Source: DASUPK01 sp963821705 (lineage in GTDB: Bacteria; Actinomycetota; Thermoleophilia; Solirubrobacterales; 70-9). Taken from it: DNA of 64,000 nucleotides. Below are positions 8,572 through 14,949 of the stretch, piece by piece (the first letter of the stretch is position 1; the number at the start of each line of letters is the position of its first letter). The stretch lies in assembly GCA_963821705.1 (NCBI GenBank), contig CAWGEV010000005.1:372001-436000 (forward strand), read 5' to 3'. The position numbers were made by a program, and so were the translations under genes. A model generated the notes under the pieces. That model worked only from the letters and a program-made list of their open reading frames with translations. It made no database searches and was not told the origin of the DNA.

Positions 8572-9846
8572 ATGAAAGGCGCCGAGTACGTCGTCGTCGG
8601 CGGCGGGGTGCACGGCCTCTCCGCGGCGTGGCGTTTGGCGGATCGCGGCGCCGACGTGGTGGTTCTCGAGAAGGACCGAATCGGGTCGGGCGCCTCTGGC
8701 ATCGCCGGCGGGATCGTGCGCAACTACTATCGCTCGCCCGCCGTCACCGGCCTGATCCGACAGTCGGTCGAGATGTTCGAGTCCGACCCGGAAGGCTACG
8801 GCTTCCGCCAGGTCGGCTACCTCGCCGCTGTGCCGGAGCCCCAGGTGGAGGACCTGGAGGCGATCCGCGAGCAGCACGAGGCCGCGAGTTACGAGTCGGA
8901 GCTGGTGGTGGGCGCCGCGAGCTGCCGCGAGTACCTGACCTGGACCTGGCCCGACTGGGAAGCACCGGTAGAGGCCGTTCTCTACGAGAGGCGGGGAGGT
9001 TGGGCCGACGCGATGCAGACCGTGCGCTATCTGGCCGAGCGGGCCCGGGCCGCCGGAGCCCGCGTCGCCGAGGGCGTCGAGGTGACGGGGTTCGAGCTCG
9101 GCGCCGAGGGGGTCGCGGGAGTGGACACCACCGACGGGCGGCTCGATTGCGACGTCGTCGTCGCGGCGCCCGGCCCGTGGGCCGCCCGCGTCTGGGAGAT
9201 GCTCGGAGGAGCTCCCGAGGTGGAGATCGCGGGCGAGACGGAGCGCCGGCCGCTGATCTCCTACTGGAAGGCCCAGGAGGGGCAGTTCGCGCTTCCGGGC
9301 GTGGGACTGGGAGGACGGGCAGGACGCGAGGCTCCCGTCATCCACCTCGACCAGGCCGGGGGGCTCCGCTCCGACCGCGACGGTCGAGAGCTGCTGCCCG
9401 GCGCCTGGGGGATCTACTTCCACCTCGGTCGAACCGGGACCGGGGTCACCGGCGGTGGGCTCCCGGTCCTCCTCTCGAATCCGGGCCTCGACCCGTACGG
9501 TCCCGGCAATCCGGCGCACGCGGCGGAGGCGGGGTTCGCGGAGTTCTTCGAGTCGGGGCTCGCGGTCGCGTTCGGGCGGTTCCGAGGGCGAAGCGGCGAG
9601 TGGCAGGTGACCCCCGCCGGCGGAATCGTCACCCACACCCCCGACAACTACCCGGTCTGCGACTGGGTGCTTCCGAACGCCTATGCGATCGTGGACTCGG
9701 GCCACGGCTTCAAGATGCTCGCCCTCGGGCGCCTGGCCGCGGACGACATCCTGGCCGGCGAGCCCGGCCTCGATCCGTATAGGCTCGCCCGCTTCGCCCG
9801 GGGCGAGACGCATCTGGCCTCCGCGGGGCCTTATCCCTGGACCTGA
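8572..9846 (+). CDS. FAD-dependent oxidoreductase, DAO/sarcosine-oxidase-like family, tandem copy 2
   Basis: This 424-residue protein is a diverged paralogue of its upstream neighbour. Both share the nucleotide loop (here VVVGGGVHGLSAAWRLADRG), a GASGIAGGIVRNYY segment, AWGIYFHLGRTG against PWGIYVKPDRD, and the closing PYPW. The ATG at 8572 is chosen because the dinucleotide fold begins directly after it; longer open frame upstream lacks family sequence and overlaps the preceding gene. No strong ribosome binding site is visible. It follows copy 1 by 28 bp. A two-protein flavoenzyme or two enzymes acting in series are both possible. The family is certain, the substrate is not. Confidence 0.8.
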   Translation: MKGAEYVVVGGGVHGLSAAWRLADRGADVVVLEKDRIGSGASGIAGGIVRNYYRSPAVTGLIRQSVEMFESDPEGYGFRQVGYLAAVPEPQVEDLEAIREQHEAASYESELVVGAASCREYLTWTWPDWEAPVEAVLYERRGGWADAMQTVRYLAERARAAGARVAEGVEVTGFELGAEGVAGVDTTDGRLDCDVVVAAPGPWAARVWEMLGGAPEVEIAGETERRPLISYWKAQEGQFALPGVGLGGRAGREAPVIHLDQAGGLRSDRDGRELLPGAWGIYFHLGRTGTGVTGGGLPVLLSNPGLDPYGPGNPAHAAEAGFAEFFESGLAVAFGRFRGRSGEWQVTPAGGIVTHTPDNYPVCDWVLPNAYAIVDSGHGFKMLALGRLAADDILAGEPGLDPYRLARFARGETHLASAGPYPWT

Positions 9847-9856
9847 GCGGGACGCG

Positions 9857-10649
9857 TCAGCCCTGCAGGTGGCCGTTGCCGCCGGAGGCTTTCAGGCTCC
9901 GCATCACGTGCAGGTCGATGGCGCCCGGCTGGAACACCTGGGTCGAGTACTGCGCCGCCTGACCTCCCACCAGGTGCAGGGTCTCGACCAGCTCGAGGGT
10001 GGCGGTGACCCGGGACGCCTCCAGTGCCTGCCCGACCCGGCTGTCCGGCTCGACCAGCCGAGGGTTCACGTGCGTCCTCGCGAAGGCGATCGGCACCCCG
10101 TGCTCGACGAGGACGTCGAGCACCATCATCCCCGACTCGCAGCTCCGAGCGGAGCTCGTCGGACGGTGGGAGCGTGATGTCGGGATGGATGAAGTCGCGC
10201 ATGTGCGCCGCCACCGCGCCGTCGGCGACCAGGGTCCGCTGGATCAGCGGCACCCTCACTCTCCGGCGGATGCCGAGCGCCTCCGCGACGTAGCCGGGCG
10301 TCCGCGCCTGCTCGATCGAGAGGTCCCGCGCTTCCAGTCGCTTTCCCTGGCGGGTGGCCAGCGACGTGTAGGACTCGAGTACCTCGAGCCCCTCGCTGAA
10401 CGCCGGGGGCATCGCCACTCGCCCGACGAACGTGCCGCTGCCCTGCCTGCGGTTGACCTCCCCGTTGCTCTCCAGTCTCTCCAGCGCGAGCCGGAGGGTT
10501 CCCCGGGAGACGCCGAGCGACTCGGCCAGCTCCTTTTCCGGGGGCAGACGGTCCCCGGGCCGAGCGCGCCCCGGGGCCAGCCGCTGGCGCAGCGCGGCTT
10601 CCGTCACGTCAACCAGCGACGGCCGGGACACACGGGCGAGCGTAGCCAA
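9857..10649 (-). CDS. GntR family transcription regulator, HutC/UTRA type (frameshifted)
   Basis: The N-terminal winged helix is clear: PGDRLPPEKELAESLGVSRG, then TLRLALERLESNGEV and RRQGSGTFVG at residues 30-75. A ligand-binding UTRA-like domain follows, with LIQRTLVADGAVAAHMRDF. The frame changes near 10135; it continues with MMVLDVLVEHGVPIAFARTH and ends KASGGNGHLQG at 9857. Joined length is about 264 residues. The listed start is a TTG at 10649; a GTG six codons later is also possible. It is convergent with the flavoproteins, with its 5' end 12 bp behind the FchA-like gene on the same strand, so it may be the last gene of the mgd-fhs-fchA transcript. It is the obvious candidate regulator of the island. 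Confidence 0.75.
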
Positions 10650-10661
10650 TGTCGGGGGCGC

Positions 10662-11285
10662 TCAGCCCGTCGAATCCACCGCTGACCGTTTCCCCCGCGC
10701 CGCGCGCTCGGCCGCGTGGCGGCTGGCCTGCTCGGCGAGCTCGGCGGCGGCGCGCGCTCGAGCCGGGCGGGAATCGCCCGGCTCGTCGGCGAGATTCGCC
10801 TCGACCAGCTGGGCGCAGCCGCGAGCGGCCGCGGCGGCGAGCTCGCCGGCGACGACCGCGTCGGTGGTGAACGTCCAATCTCCGGCGTCGACCACCTCCG
10901 AGGCTCGCTCGGCGACCGCGGCCGCAGCCTCGGCGATCACGAGCGGCGGGTCGCTGGCTCGGTCGAGCGCCCGGGCGTGGTCGTGTCCCTCGCGGGCCTT
11001 GATCACGCGGGCATATGCGCTCGCGTCCTCGTCAGCAGCGGCGAGCAGGCGTGCGCGGAGCTTGCCCGCCTGTTGCTCGAGGGCTCGCATCCGGTCGGCG
11101 GCCTCGGCCCCGGCACCATCTCCGCCTCCGGCGACCCGTTTGGCGGCCAGCCCGGCGACGAGCTCGAGCACCCCGGCCGCGGCCGCGGCGGTGACCGCCG
11201 ACGCGACACCGGCAGCGGCAGGGTCCCGCGGCGACGCCAGGGCGGCGAGCGCATCCGCGATGCCTCTCTTGCCGAGGTCACCCAT
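10662..11285 (-). CDS. fchA: FchA-like methenyl-tetrahydrofolate cyclohydrolase (FtcD C-terminal family)
   Basis: The 207-residue alpha-helical protein belongs to the formiminotransferase-cyclodeaminase C-terminal family, which includes the methylotroph cyclohydrolase FchA (about the same length). It should interconvert 5,10-methenyl- and 10-formyl-H4F. It begins MGDLGKRGIADALAALASP and shows the family pattern of long Ala-rich helices, with DEDASAYARVI and DPPLVIAEAAAAV in the middle. The usual Pro-Gly-Gly-Gly turn after the first helix is replaced by DPAAAGVASA, so it is a diverged member. It starts 8 bp after formate-H4F ligase stops, which supports the folate role. A paralogue with another amidine substrate cannot be excluded. 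Confidence 0.7.
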   Translation of the reverse strand: MGDLGKRGIADALAALASPRDPAAAGVASAVTAAAAAGVLELVAGLAAKRVAGGGDGAGAEAADRMRALEQQAGKLRARLLAAADEDASAYARVIKAREGHDHARALDRASDPPLVIAEAAAAVAERASEVVDAGDWTFTTDAVVAGELAAAAARGCAQLVEANLADEPGDSRPARARAAAELAEQASRHAAERAARGKRSAVDSTG

Positions 11286-11293
11286 CGATCCGC

Positions 11294-12970
11294 CTAGAAG
11301 AGCCCCACGGTTCGGCCCTCCGCGTCGATGTCGACGTTGTGGGCGGCGGGAGTCTTGCCCAGACCCGGCATCTGCTGGACGGCGCCGCAGAGGGGGACCA
11401 GCCAGCCCGCGCCGGTGTAGGCGCGGACGTCGCGAACGGGGAGCTGGAAGTCGGTCGGCGCGCCGAGCAGCTCCGGGTCCGCCGAGAGCGAGAGGGGCGT
11501 CTTCGCCATGCAGACCGGGAGATGAGCCAGACCCTGGTCGGTGAACTGCTGGATCTTCCGCTCGGCCTCCAGGTAGTAGACGATCTCATTGGCCCCGTAG
11601 ACGCGGGTCCCGATCGTCTCGATCTTGGACTTGACGCTGTCGCCATCCGAATAGAGTTGCCGAAGCTGATTGGGACCGTCGCAGGCGTCGACGACGGCCT
11701 CGGCGAGTTCGGCCGTCCCCTTTCCACCCTCGGCGAATCCCGTGCTGACCGCGGCTCCGGCTGCGCCACCCTCCTCGGCGAGGCGCTTGACCAGTTCGAC
11801 CTCCTCGTCGGTGTCCTCGGGCCGGCGGTTCACGGCGACGACGGCGGGCAGGCCGAACTCCTTGACGATCCCAAGGTGCCGGTGGAGGTTGGCCATTCCG
11901 GCCTCGATCGCCTCGGCGGACCTCTCGTTGCCCGCCGATTCGGATTCGTCGAGGCCCCCGTGGTGCTTCAGGGCTCGCACCGTCGCGACCAGGACGACCG
12001 CATCGGGCTTGATCCCTCCCGCCCGGCAGACGATGTCGATGAACTTCTCCATGCCCATGTCCGAGCCGAAGCCCGACTCCGTGACGACGTAGTCGCCGAG
12101 CTTCAGCCCGAGCAGGTCCGCGATCAGCGAGGAGTTGCCGTGGGCGATGTTCGCGAACGGCCCAGCGTGCATCAGACACGGCTGGCCCTCGAGGGTCTGG
12201 ATCAGGTTGGGCTTGATCGCATCCTTCAGCAACACCGTCATCGCCCCGGCCGCCCCGAGGTCGTCCGCGGTGACAGGCTCGCCGGCATGGGAGTACGCGG
12301 CCGTGATCCTGCCGAGCCGTGCCCGGAGATCGTGGACGTCTCGCGCCACGGCCAGGATCGCCATCACCTCTGACGCCGCGGTGATGTCGAACCCGCTCTC
12401 GCGCGGATAGCCGTTGGCCGGACCGCCGAGTCCCAGCGCCACGGCGCGCAGAGCACGGTCGTTAACGTCGACGGCCCGCTTCCAGGTGACGCGGAGCGCG
12501 TCGATGCCGTGGGGGTTGCCGTGCAGGATCGAGGCGTCGAGAAGGGCCGCCAGCAGGTTGTTCGCGGCGCCGATCGCGTGAATGTCGCCGGTGAAGTGCA
12601 GATTCAGGTCCTCCATGGGAACGACCTGCGCGAGTCCGCCGCCGGCGGCCCCGCCCTTGATTCCGAACACGGGCCCCAGAGATGGCTCCCTCAGGCAGAG
12701 AACCGGGCTCTTGCCGATGTGACCGAGGCCCTCGGTCAGGCCCACCGAGGTCGTGGTCTTGCCCTCACCCGCCTTGGTGGGCGTCATCCCGGCGACGCAG
12801 ACGAGCTTCGCGTCGGGCTTGTCGGAGAGCCGGTCGATGGCTCCGAGCGAGATCTTCGCCTTGTAGCGGCCGTACGGCTCGATTTCCTCGCGGTCGAGCC
12901 CGACTCGCTCCCCCAGCGACTCGATCGGCTCGAGCTTCGCGTCCTGGGCGATCTCAAGGCTTGTCTTCAT
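11294..12970 (-). CDS. fhs: Formate-tetrahydrofolate ligase
   Basis: The 558-residue enzyme interconverts formate, ATP and H4F with 10-formyl-H4F. The nucleotide loop is MTPTKAGEGKTTTSVGL near residue 66. Further family blocks are REPSLGPVFGIKGGAAGGG, NLHFTGDIHAIGAANNLL, LMHAGPFANIAHGNSS, ESGFGSDMGMEKF and MAKTPLSLSADP. It is intact, full length and starts at ATG 12970, 22 bp after the SoxB-like subunit gene. In a methylotroph operon it can run toward formate, gaining ATP while oxidising the folate-bound C1 unit delivered by the dehydrogenase upstream. A folate dehydrogenase (FolD/MtdA) needed between them is not in the window. Confidence 0.95.
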   Translation of the reverse strand: MKTSLEIAQDAKLEPIESLGERVGLDREEIEPYGRYKAKISLGAIDRLSDKPDAKLVCVAGMTPTKAGEGKTTTSVGLTEGLGHIGKSPVLCLREPSLGPVFGIKGGAAGGGLAQVVPMEDLNLHFTGDIHAIGAANNLLAALLDASILHGNPHGIDALRVTWKRAVDVNDRALRAVALGLGGPANGYPRESGFDITAASEVMAILAVARDVHDLRARLGRITAAYSHAGEPVTADDLGAAGAMTVLLKDAIKPNLIQTLEGQPCLMHAGPFANIAHGNSSLIADLLGLKLGDYVVTESGFGSDMGMEKFIDIVCRAGGIKPDAVVLVATVRALKHHGGLDESESAGNERSAEAIEAGMANLHRHLGIVKEFGLPAVVAVNRRPEDTDEEVELVKRLAEEGGAAGAAVSTGFAEGGKGTAELAEAVVDACDGPNQLRQLYSDGDSVKSKIETIGTRVYGANEIVYYLEAERKIQQFTDQGLAHLPVCMAKTPLSLSADPELLGAPTDFQLPVRDVRAYTGAGWLVPLCGAVQQMPGLGKTPAAHNVDIDAEGRTVGLF

Positions 12971-12992
12971 CTGCGGGTTCCCTCGCTTTCTT

Positions 12993-14210
12993 TCAGTGTG
13001 AGACGGCCGCGGATCCGACCTCCGAGACGAGGCGGTCCTCGTAGAAGCGCTCCAGCCGGAACGAGGAGATCAGCTCCGGGACGGAGTCGGTGGCGATCAG
13101 CTCGGCCAGCGTCTTGCCGACGATGGGCGCGGCCTTGAAGCCGTAGGTGCCCCAGCCGGCGCTGAGCAGGAAGCCGTCGACTTCCGTGCGGCCGAGGATC
13201 GGACTGTAGTCCGGCGTGATGTCGCAGAGCCCGGCCCAGCTCCGCAGGATGCGGGCCCGCTCGAGCTGCGGGAAGAGCTCCAGGGTGTGGCGGGAGCACT
13301 CCTGGAGGAAGGTCAGGGTCCCCTGCTGGCGGTAGGTCGTCCAGGGCTCGATCTCGGCGCCGACCAGGAACTCACCCCGGTCGGTCTGCGAGATGTAGAC
13401 GTGCATCTGGGAGGAGACGACCACGACGTCGAGCAGCGGCTTCAGCGGCTCGGTCACGAAGGCCTGCAGGATGTGGGTGGTGATCGGAAGCTCCACCCCG
13501 GCCATCGAGGCCACGGTCGAGCTCCAGCCGGCGGTGGTGCTCACCACCGTGCCGGCCTCGATCCGCCGGCCATTCCCGAGGACGACGCCGGTCGCTCGGC
13601 CGTTGGAGCGCTCGATCCCCATGACCCGCCGATAGGGGTGGATCTCGGCGCCGGCGGAGTCGGCTCCGCTCGCGAAGCCCCACACCACCGCGTCGTGGCG
13701 AATGATCCCCCCGGGCGGGTGGTAGAGGGCGCCCATCACCGGATAGACCGCGTTGGGGCCCAGTGACATCGACGGGACCAGCTGCGCGATCTCCTCGGGG
13801 CCGATGACCCTCGAGTCGATTCCCGCCAGGCGGTTGACCTCCGCCCGCTCGTTCATCACGAACATCGCCCGATCGGTATGTGCCAGCGTCAGGTGCCCCT
13901 CCTGCGAGAACAGGAGGTTGAAGCGGAGCTCCGCGGAGAGGCGCTCGTAGAGGCGCACCGAGGCGTCGTAGAAGCGCGCACCCTCCGGCGTCTTGTAGTT
14001 CGAGCGCAGGATGGTGGTGTTGCGCCCGGCCGCCCCCGACCCGATGTATCCCTGCTCGAGCACGCAGACGTCGGTGATCCCGTGGTCGCGGGCCAGGTAG
14101 TACGCGAGCGCCAGCCCATGCGACCCGCCACCGATGATGACGACGTCGTAGCGGTCGCGGAGCTCGGGCGTACGGCGCCACATGCGGCGCTTGCGGAACA
14201 GGTCACGCAT
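12993..14210 (-). CDS. mgdA: N-methylglutamate dehydrogenase / sarcosine oxidase beta-like flavoprotein subunit (SoxB type)
   Basis: The 405-residue protein is the DAO-fold subunit that oxidises the N-methyl amino acid. The FAD loop YDVVIIGGGSHGLALAYYLA is at residues 20-39, followed by the family hallmark GAAGRNTTILRSNY. The C-terminus has WAGLCDITPDYSPILG and LSAGWGTYGFKAAP. It is the fourth gene of the D-A-G-B cluster and overlaps the gamma subunit gene by 8 bp. Sequence alone cannot separate sarcosine from N-methylglutamate as substrate. The adjacent gmaS-mgsABC operon makes N-methylglutamate the likely one. Confidence 0.85.
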   Translation of the reverse strand: MRDLFRKRRMWRRTPELRDRYDVVIIGGGSHGLALAYYLARDHGITDVCVLEQGYIGSGAAGRNTTILRSNYKTPEGARFYDASVRLYERLSAELRFNLLFSQEGHLTLAHTDRAMFVMNERAEVNRLAGIDSRVIGPEEIAQLVPSMSLGPNAVYPVMGALYHPPGGIIRHDAVVWGFASGADSAGAEIHPYRRVMGIERSNGRATGVVLGNGRRIEAGTVVSTTAGWSSTVASMAGVELPITTHILQAFVTEPLKPLLDVVVVSSQMHVYISQTDRGEFLVGAEIEPWTTYRQQGTLTFLQECSRHTLELFPQLERARILRSWAGLCDITPDYSPILGRTEVDGFLLSAGWGTYGFKAAPIVGKTLAELIATDSVPELISSFRLERFYEDRLVSEVGSAAVSH

Positions 14211-14949
14211 GAACGGCCTCCTCGGTGCCGCTCAGGGCCTCGAGGGCCGTGGCGCCGACCGCCCTCCCGCCGAGGTCACGCGCGGCGTCCACGAACACCG
14301 TCCACACGTAGTGCGCGAATCCGGACCCGAACAGGTGCAGGAACAGGTCCGGCCCCTGCCGGAGCACCATGCCGGGCGTCCGAGCCACGGACACCGGGGC
14401 GAAGTCGCCCAGGGCGAAATGGTCCGGCCGGAGATCGAGCGCCATGGTCCTCGCGAAGGTCTCGCGGGCCAGCGGCCCGGCAAGCGCGTTGGAGCCGTAG
14501 GCCGTGGTCATCTCGACCACGGACGCGAAGGGCGCGGCGGATGCCGCCGCCTCGAGGCGGTCCCGGACCTCCGCCGTCCGCTCCGGCGGCGTCAGGGCCA
14601 GCACGCGGCCCATCGTCATCGGGCACCACCAGGTCCCTTCATGCAGCCTCGCCCGTCCGGCCGCCACGGCCCCGCCCCCGGTGAGCTCGGCGACGATCGC
14701 CCCGACGACCGCGGGGTCGGCCTGAAGCTCGAGCTTGCCCAGGAAGGAGAGGTCGGCGACTCCCACGGAGTCCCTGCAGGCGGCGGCCTCCTTGCCCGGC
14801 TCTCGGTAGTCGGTCACGACCCTCCAACCGGCGCGGAAGGCGAAGTTGGCACCCTGGTCGCGGAGGGTCCACTCGATCGGGCTGCGAAGCGCCGGGCGGG
14901 TCCCGTTGCTCGGCTCGGCCGCGTCGGGGGCCAGGAACTCGAAGCTCAT
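14203..14949 (-). CDS. mgdD: N-methylglutamate dehydrogenase / sarcosine oxidase gamma-like subunit (SoxG type)
   Basis: This 248-residue protein resembles the small GcvT-like gamma subunit, which packs against the folate-binding half of the alpha subunit. Visible segments are SVGVADLSFLGKLELQAD, MGRVLALTPPE, DLRPDHFALGDFAPVSVART and LFLHLFGSGFAHYVW. The ATG at 14949 overlaps the TGA of the alpha subunit gene (ATGA), so expression is coupled. Longer open frame upstream is inside the alpha gene and is rejected. No catalytic residues are expected in this subunit. Confidence 0.83.
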   Translation of the reverse strand: MSFEFLAPDAAEPSNGTRPALRSPIEWTLRDQGANFAFRAGWRVVTDYREPGKEAAACRDSVGVADLSFLGKLELQADPAVVGAIVAELTGGGAVAAGRARLHEGTWWCPMTMGRVLALTPPERTAEVRDRLEAAASAAPFASVVEMTTAYGSNALAGPLARETFARTMALDLRPDHFALGDFAPVSVARTPGMVLRQGPDLFLHLFGSGFAHYVWTVFVDAARDLGGRAVGATALEALSGTEEAVHA

